This document shows positions 11,689 to 22,684 of a stretch of DNA of 64,000 nucleotides, piece after piece (the stretch's first letter is position 1; the number at the start of each line of letters is the position of its first letter). The stretch lies in contig MU006242.1 of the NCBI GenBank assembly GCA_010093685.1, positions 496,001 through 560,000 of the forward strand, written 5' to 3'. A program made the position numbers and the translations under genes. Below the pieces are notes generated by a model, which was not told the DNA's origin, ran no database searches, and was given only the letters and a program-made list of their open reading frames with translations. The DNA is from Ophiobolus disseminans (Eukaryota > Ascomycota > Dothideomycetes > Pleosporales > Phaeosphaeriaceae).

Positions 11689-12868
11689 ATGAGTACCGAA
11701 GAGGGATCGCATACGTTGGCCGACGGCCATAAGCTTTACACAAAAACATGGAAGGTAGGAAGACGGAAAGAGCTACCTGGAGCTGCACTAACTCGTGGCG
11801 TAGACGGATGGTCCGGCCAAGGCACGATTGGTCTTCATTCACGGGTTTTCAGATGTGAGTACATCCAGCTTGTTGTCATGGTGGTCTCAGCACTGATATA
11901 CCTCTTCAGCACAGTGAGCAATAGGCCTTCGTCAAAGTCGCGTAACCGACGCGTTTGACATGTGATAGTCAATTCATACGACTATTTCTTCACAACTCTG
12001 GCTTCGAAAGGAATTGAGGTCTACTCATTCGACCAAAGGTAGTTCGCCAAATCATGCGTCGTGGAAACTATGCTCACGGCTCTACAGAGGATGGGGTAGA
12101 TCGGTGACTAAGCCCTCAGAGCGAGGCCATTCTGGTCCGACTACGCAGGTGCTTGCCGACATCACATCCTTTATGAAGACGGTGATACCAAGCCCAGTTC
12201 CACTGTTCCTCATGGGACACTCCATGGGCGGTGGGGAGGTGCTTTGTTACGCCGTCCAAGGGCCCAGCGAGATCCGTCAACACATTCGAGGCTACCTCCT
12301 CGAGTCACCTTTCGTCGACTTCAACGCAAAGTCAAAGCCATCCTTCGTGACGGTATTCTTCGGCAGATTGGCTGGAAAGCTACTGCCCCATCGACAGCTC
12401 GTAAACAAGCTGGACCCCAAGCTCATCAGCCGAGATCCTGCAGTATGCCAGCGGTACCTTGAGGACGATCTGTGCCATGACACTGGTACCCTCGAGGGTC
12501 TTGCAGCGCTGCTCGACAGAACCGCTCAGTTGTCGAGCGGAAAGATCATCATTCCAGACAGTGCTGGGGAAGGCGGCGTTACGAGGATCTGGATTGCGCA
12601 TGGGGACGCGGATGGCGTTACTGACTACTCTGCCTCAAAGCGGCTGGCGGACGCGTTGAAAGTCAAAGACAAGGAGTTCAAGTCGTATGCTGGGTACTAT
12701 CATCGATGTAAGCATGTCTCGGTGATTCTCTTTCCACCGCTAATGTTGGCAGTACATGATGAGCCGGGTTCCGACAAGGACGTGTTCATCAATGACGTTG
12801 CGGACTGGGTATCTGCTCGCTCGACTGAGCCTGTGCAGGCAGCTGAGGGGGTGAAGCCAAAGCTTTGA
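11689..12868 (+). CDS. Alpha/beta hydrolase, monoacylglycerol lipase-like
   Basis: Six exons (11689-11754, 11804-11854, 11910-11913, 11969-12038, 12088-12707, 12753-12868) give 308 aa. It resembles yeast Yju3-type monoglyceride lipase, which hydrolyses monoacylglycerols at lipid droplets or membranes. The oxyanion-hole motif is FIHGFSDH, the nucleophile elbow GHSMGGG (catalytic Ser near residue 123), the acid is in IAHGDADGVTD, and the His is in YYHRLHDEP. The family segment GIEVYSFDQRGWGRS is intact across the exon 4/5 junction. Frame continuity between HGFSD and NSYDYFF needs the 4-nt exon CACA, which restores the conserved H-x-N. Both flanking introns then have consensus GTGAG donors, AG acceptors and normal length (55 nt each). 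Confidence 0.9.
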
Positions 12869-13218
12869 TTTTTGGATATCCGGATAGAGAAGGCTGGTGG
12901 TTGGTAATGTAGTCACAGTAATGAGGTTTAATGCTGGTGTAACGTGCGAGCATCGTGAACTATGTCTCAATAGAATTACCCAACTTGAAACTGCGCGGTA
13001 TATAAGTTCCTGCCAATCCTCAATGGCATGTCGTAGTGAGGGATGATGGTAGAGATGCGGGAAGGGCCAGGCCAATCCCAGGGCGCGGTGCCCCACAGGC
13101 GGCTTGATGCAGAAGGCGCGATGATGCGATGGAAGCTTGATCGGAGGCTCAAAATTCTTCGAGGACACTGCAGCTCGCCGGGTCCTCTGCAGTTCCAGGA
13201 CGCGCACTCACCCGCCTC
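12869..13218. other. Intergenic spacer
   Basis: This 350-bp stretch follows the lipase stop and precedes the cation carrier. It contains the 3' end of one gene and the promoter of the next; nothing else is recognised. Confidence 0.45.
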
Positions 13219-14832
13219 ATGTCCCTGCGCGCCCGCAGCGATGGCATGTGTCTTCTCCGACGCCTTGCCCTGGCGAAGGGGCCACGGTCACCACAAGCAT
13301 CCTATAGCACCCAGGCCCTCAGTTGCGCCGCCGCCCCATCACCGCGACCACGACCGCAAAGACACGCCCTGCGCTGTTCCCACACGCCTGCACCTGCCCG
13401 CCCACAAACGCGCGTACTGCGGACGTCTGCGCACACAAAGGCCGCGCACTACCCCCGGACTGCCGCGCTGCCTCTTAACTGGGCCTCGACGATACATCGC
13501 ATACGACACATTTCCCCTTCCGCCATGACGACCCAGACGCAGACTCGCAGCCATGTGGGCCATTCGCACCACCACCACCACGACAACACCTTCCTCCTCT
13601 CCAAGAACAAGAATGACGCCGGCGTCCGCATCACCCGAATCGGCCTCTATGTCAACCTGGGCATGGCCGTGAGCAAAGGTTTTGGCGGCTACGTGTTCAA
13701 TAGCCAGGGTGAGACACTTGAGCCGCGCCTCAAGTTTTTGAATCTTGCTAAGACCTACAGCTCTCCTCGCCGACGCCATACACAGCCTGACCGATCTCGT
13801 TAGCGACGTCCTCACACTTGCGACGGTCGGATGGTCACTGAAGCCGCCATCGGAACGCTTCCCCAGCGGCTATGGAAAGATCGAGAGCTTGGGCGCACTG
13901 GGTGTCAGCGGCATACTGCTTGGTGGAGGCTTTCTCATGGGCTGGACCGCCCTGATAGCCATCTGCCAGCAATTCTTCCCTGGAGCAGCCGAGGTCGCAT
14001 CAAATTGGGGACTGCTACCACACAGCCACGGGCACCACCATGGCGCAGGCGATCTCGGGCCCAACATCAATGCTGCATGGCTTGCAGCGGGCTCTATAGT
14101 GATCAAGGAGTGGTTGTACCGAGCGAGCAAGTGCACCTCAAGACATACAGCCCCCGTGCTAACATCAATCTAGCCCTCAAAGTCGCCAATGAACGCAAGT
14201 CCGCCGTCCTCGCCTCAAATGCCTACCACCACCGAGTCGACTCTCTCACCGCCTTCGTCGCCCTCCTCCTCATCGTAGGTTCCAACTTCCTCAACAACGC
14301 ACAGTGGCTAGATCCCGTGGGTGGATTGGTCATCTCTCTCATGGTTGTGCAGGCCGGCTGGGGAAACACTCGACAAGCACTACTCGAATTGGCCGATGTT
14401 GGTGTGGAGGCTGAGATGAAGGGCAACGTACGACGGGCGGCTACCAAAGCCGTCGAGGGCATCACCACCATCTCCGAGCCCATTACCGTTCGCGCCATCC
14501 AGGGTGTCAAAGCTGGCCAAAACTACCTCATGGATGTCGAACTTGGCGTACCGGGCACCTGGACCGTTGAGCAGACACGCGGAGTGGAGGGTCTGGTCAG
14601 GGAGCGCATTGGAGCGAAGGTACGTGGTGTGAAGAAGGTTCGCGTACGCTTCGTCAGCAACACCGCCGAAGACCCGGATTTCCTTGACGAGTTCATCCCT
14701 GGCGATGTTTCAGCGACGTCCACACCGGGATCAAACGCACACGTCCACGATCACGACCATGCCCACGACCACAGTCACGAGAATCACAACCATACCGAGG
14801 CAGCTGGTGGTAGCGCGAGGAGACGGAAGTGA
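13219..14832 (+). CDS. Mitochondrial cation diffusion facilitator (MMT1/2-like)
   Basis: Exons 13219-13708, 13761-14126 and 14174-14832 give 504 aa. The first 100 residues are Arg/Ser/Ala-rich without acids, a strong mitochondrial presequence. A His-rich stretch (SHVGHSHHHHHDN) precedes the membrane domain. The CDF metal sites are visible as ADAIHSLTDLVSD in helix 2 and ASNAYHHRVDS in helix 5. The cytosolic-type domain with TVEQTRGVEGLV follows, and the C-terminus has a second His/Asp-rich run (HVHDHDHAHDHSHENHNH). Yeast Mmt1/2 export iron from mitochondria; iron or a similar divalent metal is the likely substrate. Intron 2 has a GC donor: splicing at A|GCAAGT restores the family sequence LYRATLKVANERKS, whereas the nearby GT would break the frame. 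Confidence 0.9.
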
Positions 14833-15300
14833 CCGCGTGCGACATGTATATATGTACTGGAGGTTCGGCGTCTGGGAGTTGGGGAAAGACTACCCGGCAT
14901 ACAAGATCTGCCTTGCATTTACATGGTTTGGGGCCAAGTCAGCTCTTCTTCTTGAACTATCAACTATACTTTCGCACCAATGCAGCCTATGTTCAGAGGT
15001 GATAGTGCTCTAAGTCACTGACGTCGAATTCAAGATACATAATGCACGTGGAAATCTTCCGATAGCGTCGCACCTCGCGACACATTTACCCGCGCTCGAC
15101 GCCAATCTGGACATCTGCAGGCACGACCGGCAAAAGAGGTGATGTAGCCGCTCCGTCCATGTGGGGACTATGCTAGCGTGTCTTCTTACGAAGGATGATT
15201 GAGGCTGATAGACCACCGGATGCAGAAATGTTTTATATGTCTTGTGATCTTCGTCAGTTTCTCAATTCCACCTCACTACCACACCCAGTGATTCTCGACC
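14833..15300. other. Intergenic region with one E-box
   Basis: A 468-bp spacer between two same-strand genes. A CACGTG motif lies at 15045-15050, about 250 bp before the xylulokinase start. No other feature is recognised. Confidence 0.4.
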
Positions 15301-17205
15301 ATGGCTGACCAATTCCTGGGCTTCGATCTCAGCACCCAGCAACTGAAAGGTGCACATTGCCCCGCCAAAGCTACCCCGCCATGCATCGCGTTTACTAACA
15401 TTGCCGTGGGGTGTAGGCATTGTTGTCGGATCAGATCTCAAACTCATTCACGAAGCGAAGGTTGACTTTGATGCCGATCTCTCCAAGTATGGCATCGAAA
15501 AGGGTGTTCTCACCAACCCGGCCGAGGGCGAGGTCTTTGCGCCAGTTGCGCTGTTCCTGGAAGCCATTGATCTTGTCTTGCAGCGATTGAAGGACCAAGG
15601 CGCAGATTTCTCGAAGGTCCAAGGTATCTCGGGCGCGGGCATGCAACATGGCACCGTGTTCTGGAGTAAAGATGCAGAGCCGTTGCTTGCGAATCTGGAC
15701 GGTGGCAAGACACTGGTAGAGCAGCTTGAAAGCGGGTCAAAGGGGGAGAGGAAAAGCGCGTTTAGTCACCCGTTCAGTCCGAACTGGCAGGATGCTAGTA
15801 CGCAGAAACAGTGTGAGGGCTTTGATGTAGCATTGAAAGGGCCAAAGAATCTGGCTCTTGCTACTGGAAGCAGTGCTCACCACGTACGATCTTTACGATT
15901 CACGTGGCGTAACAATACTAACAAGTTCCACAGCGCTTCAGTGGTCCTCAAATCCAGCGCTTCCGAGAGAAACACCCCGAAGCCTACAAAGCAACGTCTC
16001 GCATCTCCCTCGTCTCGTCTTTCCTCGCATCCATCTTCCTGGGTAAAGTGGCACCAATAGACATCAGCGACGTCTGCGGCGCAAATCTCTGGGACATTCC
16101 GAATGGTCGATGGCAAGAAGACCTCCTCACCCTCGCCGCAGGAGGAGCCTCTGGTCTCGAGGACTTGAGATCAAAGCTTGGTGAAGTACCACAAGATGGC
16201 GGCGCAAGCTTTGGCACCATATCGCCATACTTCAGCAAGCGATACGGCTTCCCATCGTCCGCGCAAATCATCGCCTTTACAGGAGACAATCCGTCCACCA
16301 TGCTCGCACTCCCTCTTCGCGCTTCAGATGCCATCGTCTCTCTGGGCACATCAACCACATTCCTTATGTCGACAACCCAGTACAAACCCGATCCTGCATA
16401 CCACTTCCTCAACCACCCCACCACGGCTGGATCCTACATGTTCATGCTCTGCTATAAGAACGGCGGTCTAGCACGTGAACACATCCGCGACGCAATCAAC
16501 AAAGATACCAATTCCGCAGACTCGAAGTCCTGGGACACGTTCAACAAAACAGCGCTCGAGACTCCTGTGCTAGGTCAATCATCTCAGTCCTCCCCAATGC
16601 GTCTAGGCCTCTTCTTTCCGCGCCCAGAAATCGTACCAAACGTAAAAGCAGGAACGTGGCGCTTCCTCTTCTCCCCATCCACATCCAATCTCTCCCCAGC
16701 CGCAGAAAATGACGAAGAATGGCCCACCCCCACATCCGACGCCCGCGCCATCCTCGAATCACAATTCCTCTCCCTCCGCCTACGCTCCCAATCCCTCGTG
16801 CACCCCCAAGGCCAACTCCCCGCCCAGCCGCGCAGAATCTACCTCGTCGGCGGCGGCGCCATCAACCCCGCCATCGCGGATCTCGCGGGCCAGGTCCTGG
16901 GCGGCAGCGAGGGCGTGTACAAGCTCGAGATTGGCGGGAATGCGTGTGCGCTCGGCGCCGCGTATAAAGCTGCGTGGGGCGTGCAGAGAAGTGCTGGGGA
17001 GGCGTTTGAGGATTTTTTGGAACAGAGGTGGGATGAGGAGGGCTTTGTGGAGAGGATTTGTGGGGGGTATAGGGAGGGCGTGTTTGAGAGGTATGGGGAG
17101 GCGCTTGTGGGGTTTGAGGGGGTGGAAAAGAGGGTGGTGGGGGAGGCGGGGCATGGGGATTTTGGGGGGGAGGGAGGTGCGGGGGATGAGGTTGTTGTAA
17201 TGTAG
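15301..17205 (+). CDS. XKS1: D-xylulose kinase
   Basis: Exons 15301-15349, 15417-15883 and 15934-17205 give 595 aa. It belongs to the FGGY carbohydrate kinases and should phosphorylate D-xylulose to xylulose 5-phosphate, feeding pentose catabolism into the pentose phosphate pathway. The N-terminal ATP-phosphate loop is [13 protein letters not shown]. The substrate region is [14 protein letters not shown] with [20 protein letters not shown] and the ATPase motif [15 protein letters not shown] then [10 protein letters not shown] follow. Near the end is [23 protein letters not shown], typical of FGGY C-terminal domains. The last 60 codons lie in a strongly G-rich sense strand. Length matches fungal xylulokinases (about 570-600 aa). 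Confidence 0.94.
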
Positions 17206-17220
17206 ATGTAGATGTAGATG
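17203..17220 (+). repeat. Short (GTAGAT)n repeat at the xylulokinase stop
   Basis: About three copies of a 6-bp unit begin within the stop codon and run into the 3' flank. Low information content. Confidence 0.5.
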
Positions 17221-17285
17221 TGGTATGTGGTATGTGGTTTGGTTTTGGATGTGATTCTTGAATTTGGGGTATCTCCTAATCCGAA

Positions 17286-17340
17286 CCCGACCCGACCCAA
17301 CCCGACCCGACCCAACCCGACCCGACCCAACCCGACCCGA
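17286..17340 (+). repeat. CCCGACCCGACCCAA minisatellite
   Basis: A 15-bp unit (two CCCGA plus one CCCAA pentamer) is repeated about 3.7 times with no mismatch. It lies between the convergent xylulokinase and PH-protein genes. The nested 5-bp periodicity and perfect copies suggest recent slippage. It resembles neither the TTAGGG telomere repeat nor coding sequence. Confidence 0.9.
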
Positions 17341-17504
17341 CCGAAAATGCTATATAGATATTTCCATATGTCTGAAAAAGAAGATGATGCGCTATCAGTG
17401 CTTCGAGTGAAAAAACGCCTCGTCGATGCAAAACGAAACGAAGAAAAGGAAAGGGAAGGGGAACCATACATGCCCAACTCGACGTAGACGAAGGGAGGCG
17501 TGGC

Positions 17505-19031
17505 TCAAATGATCAACTCCACTCCCAACGCAACACCACTCACACCCACACCCTCTCCACTTCCCCTCTTCATCTCCACCACCCTCCTTGCCGCATCAAC
17601 TTTCCCCCCAGCAACTCCCTCCTCCCTCTCACTAACGTCCTCCGCACTCCTCCTCGCCAACGTCCCAACATCCTCCCCAAACGAAATACTCGTAATCGAG
17701 TCCTCGCTATCGGCCCTCATCGGGCTCGCCGGCCTCTCCGGCACCACCACCTGCTGCTCAGGAACAACCTTCTCCACGATCCTTACGCTGCGCCTGCTGG
17801 CCTTGGGGAAATTGTGCGCGTCGTAGCGGGGCGGGTGGGATGTGTATTCGACCAAACAGTGCTCCTTGACGCTGATGCGCATGCGCTTTTGGCACGAGAA
17901 GATGGTGTCGCTGACGCGGGGGGAGGAAGCGAGGAGGATGGGTGCGCAGCGGCGGCGGAAGCGGAGGGATTGGGAGTCTGTGGGGCGGATGATTGGAGCA
18001 GTCTTCCTATCCTCAAAGCCTCTTTCTTCTACATCGTCCGACGACGACAAGCGCCGCGCAGATGCAGGGAATCGCACGTCCTCCGGATCAAACTCGTCCA
18101 TTTCACCCCCTTCCGCCGCGGCGCTGGGACTCGCGTGACCCAGTTCGCGGGCCGCTAGGTGCGGGTAAAGCTGGCGGATGATTTGCTCCTGCTGGGCGAT
18201 GATGCGGCGGCCCGCTTCGAGGCTCGAGAGAGCCTCGATGGACGTCGCGTCCGCGAGAGACGCGCCGTCGAGGAGGCGCTGGCGTCTGCTGCGGCGGGGT
18301 AAGCTTCTATAGCGCGGTTCGCTGCGGTCTTCGAGGGGCGGGCTGATGTCGATTGCTGCGCAGAGGAATTCGATCCATGTGAGCATTACATCTTGAGTAG
18401 GTGCACATATCAAGAACTGCTCGGTTTCCAAGCGCAGCCGAATTGCGTGTTCGCGGACGGGTTCGAAGAGGTGGGGGTCTGTTTCGTAGAGCTTTGGGCG
18501 GGCTGTGGCTGGGACGAGGTGCGCGAAGGGGGATTTGGGTATTAGGGCTGTCTTTTTGAAATCGGAGGCCACGCCTACTTCGGCGTGTTGCAGCGTGTAG
18601 GAGCGTATGAGGCGGCCGGCGAAGGGTTTCCTGCTTTTGCTGAGCAGGCCTGGCTGCTTTACCCGGTACAAGCTCAGAAGTGTTCCTTGCAGTACGACGT
18701 ACGCATCCGACCATTCGCGGTTCCCTGCCACTGAGAACGGTGACGATAACTCTTGCCGTACGCCCAGTACCCCACTCATTTCAACGCTACATGAGTACGC
18801 TGGCGGTAGTGCTGTGCATTTTGCGACTGCTGCCTCTGTTTGCGCCCTCTCTTCTAATATCCGGAGAACTTTTGGTTCGTTTGCGCGAGCATATGACGGC
18901 GGTGCGCCAATTGGTAGTTGCTGGTGGCTATGATGTGTGTTGTGGTATCCGTACGTGGGTGGAGAAGTTGTAGCGGAATTCGATGTTCGAGACCGACGAC
19001 CCTGGGCCGCGGTATCTGTAGAAGCATCCAT
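17505..19031 (-). CDS. PH-domain protein, unknown function
   Basis: A single exon encodes 508 aa starting at MDASTD. The N-terminus is Ser/Thr/Pro-rich with a PPTY motif and a further PPAY motif, both candidate Rsp5-type WW-binding sites. Residues about 95-230 fit a pleckstrin-homology domain, with WSDAYVVLQGTLLSLYRVK opening it and the closing helix DVMLTWIEFLCAAID containing the invariant Trp. Basic patches (RSLPRRSRRQR) and a low-complexity acidic/basic tail follow. A role at membranes through phosphoinositides is inferred from the domain only. A frame extension of 16 codons upstream begins with TTG and is not used. No intron is needed. Confidence 0.82.
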   Translation of the reverse strand: MDASTDTAAQGRRSRTSNSATTSPPTYGYHNTHHSHQQLPIGAPPSYARANEPKVLRILEERAQTEAAVAKCTALPPAYSCSVEMSGVLGVRQELSSPFSVAGNREWSDAYVVLQGTLLSLYRVKQPGLLSKSRKPFAGRLIRSYTLQHAEVGVASDFKKTALIPKSPFAHLVPATARPKLYETDPHLFEPVREHAIRLRLETEQFLICAPTQDVMLTWIEFLCAAIDISPPLEDRSEPRYRSLPRRSRRQRLLDGASLADATSIEALSSLEAGRRIIAQQEQIIRQLYPHLAARELGHASPSAAAEGGEMDEFDPEDVRFPASARRLSSSDDVEERGFEDRKTAPIIRPTDSQSLRFRRRCAPILLASSPRVSDTIFSCQKRMRISVKEHCLVEYTSHPPRYDAHNFPKASRRSVRIVEKVVPEQQVVVPERPASPMRADSEDSITSISFGEDVGTLARRSAEDVSEREEGVAGGKVDAARRVVEMKRGSGEGVGVSGVALGVELII

Positions 19032-20242
19032 TGCGAAAGCTGTCTCAGAGCGAAAAAAGACCAGCACTCTCAACGCCAATAGTCACTGAGTGTCGTTTGC
19101 AGGGCAATGGGCGTGTATTGTATTTGGGGAGCGCCCGCTATACGGATGCAGTGCATGGAGCTATTGTCGGTTGCAATGGCTTGTTCGAAAACGGAACTAG
19201 GTAACGCCTCTTTGCTTTACGGCCCAGAAAAGGCAGCCAAACAAAGAATCGCGACGTGGACCAGTGAAGCAATGACAGCGGCGGCGGAATGTCTCAAGGG
19301 CAGGTGGTGCTTGAATAAGGGCACGGGTGACAGGGGTGCTGCCTGCGTAAGATGAAGGTGAACGGGGCGTGGGGTGGCGCGGTGAGGAAGGATGGCGCTG
19401 AGTAAAAGTAAGTCGGTGCAAGTGAGTGACGACTGATGCTCTGTCGTGCTCTAGAAGGGGAAACAAAAGTCTCTCCATGACGAGACCTGCCGCTGGGGTT
19501 ATATCTCATGCGATGCATCAGCTGGCGGGCGGCGCCATGGGGTTTGGACATCGCGAACAACGGACCAGGGGTGTTCCCACGTTCTAGATCTCGCCCTAGC
19601 TGCCCTAGCCGAGCTTGACATGCATGGACACATGGAGTCGCCGTGACTAGACTGCTCCACCACTTGCCTGCTGCTGCACTCGCTGCATCTCCAGATGTGC
19701 CGCGGGGTCTCTGCCGTCGAGCCTCGCGAGGCCAGAACCACCGCACCACCGCCGCTTATCCCGCATCGTCGAGCCTGTCCCGCCTCCACCAACACCGTCC
19801 CGCGCCCATCTGCATCGTTGCGTGGCTGACACACTCGACTCAGGCGCAAGGCCGTACCGTGACACGCGACAATCGCTCTTCGCTTCTAGGCACGCGCTAC
19901 CGCAGAGACTGACCGTCCACCAAACAGACCATGGTGGTGGTCTGTCTCGTCGTGACAACCCACCGCTCCGGCGACATGCCAGTGCTGCAGCTTGCGGGCC
20001 GAAACATGTGCGCACCGCCAGTTCGGTGGTCAGTGTTGATCGCATCACCCTGCAGCTTGGGACGCTTGATGATCGTGCTTCGCTTAGCTTGTTTTCTAGA
20101 CGTGCGCCCGGGTTTGCGCTGCGAGGTGAGGGACGATCCGGCAGAAAGCAGCGACCTTATTTCAGGCCCGAGGTCTCACGCGAGTGGAAAAGGATGATGT
20201 CAGACGGATCTTGAGTAACAAAATCAAATACTGAATGTGTGC

Positions 20243-20280
20243 TGAAGTAAGCGATTTTTGTCTTTAAATGGCTTACTTCA
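20243..20280. repeat. Perfect 10-bp inverted repeat (hairpin)
   Basis: TGAAGTAAGC at 20243-20252 is mirrored exactly by GCTTACTTCA at 20271-20280, with an 18-nt AT-rich loop. It may be a relic of a mobile element or a stem-loop in a transcript; no function is visible. Confidence 0.75.
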
Positions 20281-20350
20281 TCCACTGCAGCCCTGTCATA
20301 CGATGATTTTGCGATTAGGAGGCCATCAGGCTCGAATATAGCACTGCTTG

Positions 20351-20369
20351 CATGTACTTTGAGTACATG
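20351..20369. repeat. 8-bp inverted repeat with 3-nt loop
   Basis: CATGTACT and AGTACATG flank a TTG loop, in the same AT-rich tract as the previous hairpin. Confidence 0.7.
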
Positions 20370-20835
20370 GAAAACTCTTCACTGCTACGAAGCATCGTCA
20401 AACAACTGTTTATTGGTATCAGCAGATACCACCGCGCTGCGCTTAGTCCCCCTGACACAGCCCATCTAGCCGCCTGAAGAGCTGGAACACACCCGTCATC
20501 AGTACCCTTACTATTGTTATTCGAATTCTGATTCAGATAACGAGCTCTGTCACATGGCGTGCAATGAGAACCGTGGGTGGAGACGGTGCTAAGTATTCGT
20601 TTGAATGACCCCTATTACTAGCATGGATTTGTGTGCAGCAACTCATATTGTGGTAGATGATTGCATGTACTAAGCAGGTAATTCTAGAACCGGGTATAGA
20701 GCGCTCTTTCCTTCGTCATGGACTGCTTCTCCATGCTTAGCACATCTTACTTCTTCCCCACCTCTATACACAGCCACATCTATTCCCATATACATGTCTC
20801 GGCTCCACACCCCGCCCATCACATTACATTACATC

Positions 20836-22684
20836 TCACGAGCTCCGCCTCCCATACGGCTCAAACGGAAACACGGCCGCAATGCCCGCCATGAAAATAT
20901 ACAGCGCGGCGCAGATGTATATCGGGACTGCAGTGCCCGTCTAATGCTTATTAGCACTCCATTCTCACACCTTGCAAAAGGGAAACTCACATCCGCGACC
21001 GTTGCGATAACAGCACTGAGTATCCCCATGATGCGATTCCACCCAATTGCAATCCCGTTACCGGTGCCCCTGTGCGCGCTGGGAAGTACTTCAGGTGTGT
21101 AGGCGTAGAGCGTGCCGTAGTAGATGTTTAGGCAGAAGTTGATGATGCACGTGAATGCGACCTACACGACATTAGCTCCTCTGTTTCTTCCAAAAATAGG
21201 TGTAGTTGGTAGACTTACATTCTGCGTCGCAGTCCTCACCTGCGTATACGCAAAGAAGAAACTCATCGTCACCAACGCTCCCACAACCATCGTGTACTTC
21301 CTCCCTAGTCTTGTTCCGCACATCCACCCCGCCAGCACGGGGCCCCAAATGCCGCTGAAATTCACAAGCGTGTAGTTGCGCCACGTGATATACGGACTGG
21401 GCTCGCCAAACGCTGCGCCGCGGCTGGATAGGTATGCGGGCAGGAAGACGTTATACAGAGGATACGCAAGCCCGATCAGCGTCCACGAGAGCCAGATAAG
21501 GGTCGTGGATATGCCGATTCGGCGCGTGGAATACAGGCCGCGGATATGTGTCCACACGCCTCCGAGGCCCCATTTGCTCTTTCCCTGACTGGCACGCGTA
21601 TCTGTGGTGCCACAGGCGGCCATTTTCTCCAGCGTGAGCGAGCACGGGCGGTTGTACTTACTCGCGATGAACAGCAGCGTTTCGACACATTCCGCGTCTC
21701 TGCCTTCGCCGACGAGGAATTTGGGCGTTTCCTTGAGCCTAATCACGGTAATGCGGAGAAGCGACATTACCAGGACAAGCGAGCCGGAGGAGAACCAGAC
21801 GTAGCGCCAGCCCTGGTTGTTTGATCGCGTGCAGGGCGTTGCGTCGGGGTAGACGGATGGATCCTGGCATGAGAAATTCGGGAGGAAACCCCATGCGAAG
21901 AAACCAGCGATGAGTTGTCCGATTCCCCACCATGCGGCCATGAGCGTGAGCATCCATTGGCGGTACGAGGGTAGGTATTCGAGGAAAACAGCTGTGTCGA
22001 GGACGAGATTTCCGCCACCTGCAGTATCTCATTAGAATGCCGTCCCATCTCCCAAACTCCACCCAGACGTATACAAAGCACTTACCTCCAAATGCACTCA
22101 AACAAACAAATAATCCAAGGACCTCCCAGTTTGGCGCCGCGCCCGCCACAATCGCAAAGACACCACATATAATGAGACTAACGTTGAACGCAATCTTGCG
22201 CCCCATGATATCCGCCGTCATGCCCCAGAACAGCGCACCGACTAGCATACCTACGTAGGCTGCGATAGTCAGACCATTGGGATACGAGGGACTGAATTCG
22301 AGCGCAGCTTGTTTTGCGATGATGGATTGGATGAGGAGTATGAGCGAGTCGACAGCGTAGCCGAAGCCATTGAGGACGAAGACTGGAGCGGCGTTAGAGG
22401 CGTTGAAGGAGGGTGTGGGGTCGGGATCAAGTACGTTTCCAGTGGTAGCGACTAAATCCAATCTCATCTTTTCCACATTGTCAGTTCTGTACAGATGCAT
22501 CGTAGTGTCGAGCTCGGAATTCACCTATCGCGTTGTTGACAAGATGCATTTTGGCATTGAGTATAGGATCCGTATGCTCAAGCTGCAAGATGTCGTCCTT
22601 GGCCAAACTACTCGTTTCTGAGACCATATTCTCGACATCGTGTTCATGCGCTCTACTCTCTTTGGTTTTCGTGGTGTCCTCCAT
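20836..22684 (-). CDS. MFS transporter, SV2-like sugar-porter group
   Basis: Six exons (22684-22525, 22467-22435, 22382-22086, 22018-21219, 21161-20991, 20940-20836) give 521 aa with about twelve membrane helices. The cytosolic N-terminus leads to IGFSRYHWKLFVLNGFGYAVDS, the entry to helix 1 that is typical of the SV2/metabolite-porter group. The loop 2-3 signature is GMTADIMGRKIAFN. Helix 4 holds LDTAVFLEYLPSYRQW. The second half has GTRLGRKYTMV and ends with PEVLPSAHRGTGNGIAIGWNR, the conserved loop 10-11. The substrate is unknown; relatives carry organic acids or aromatic compounds. The 33-nt exon 2 carries part of the entry motif. An E-box lies 15 bp before the start. Confidence 0.9.

Larger units (their letters stand above)
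19032..20835. other. Longest gene-poor gap (1.8 kb)
   Basis: The gap separates the PH-protein start from the 3' end of the MFS transporter. Open frames of up to 130 codons near 19640-20214 have proline/arginine/cysteine-rich shadow-like composition on both strands. From about 20215 the DNA turns AT-rich and contains two clean inverted repeats, listed separately. I see no gene or tRNA. Confidence 0.5.

Noticed and set aside
17218..17487. An 89-codon frame across the minisatellite
   Set aside because: Its PNPTRPNPTR translation is a product of the tandem repeat and has no gene context.
19643..20214. Several open frames of 80-130 codons on both strands
   Set aside because: They overlap each other in all frames, have biased composition, no splice-supported structure and no family similarity.
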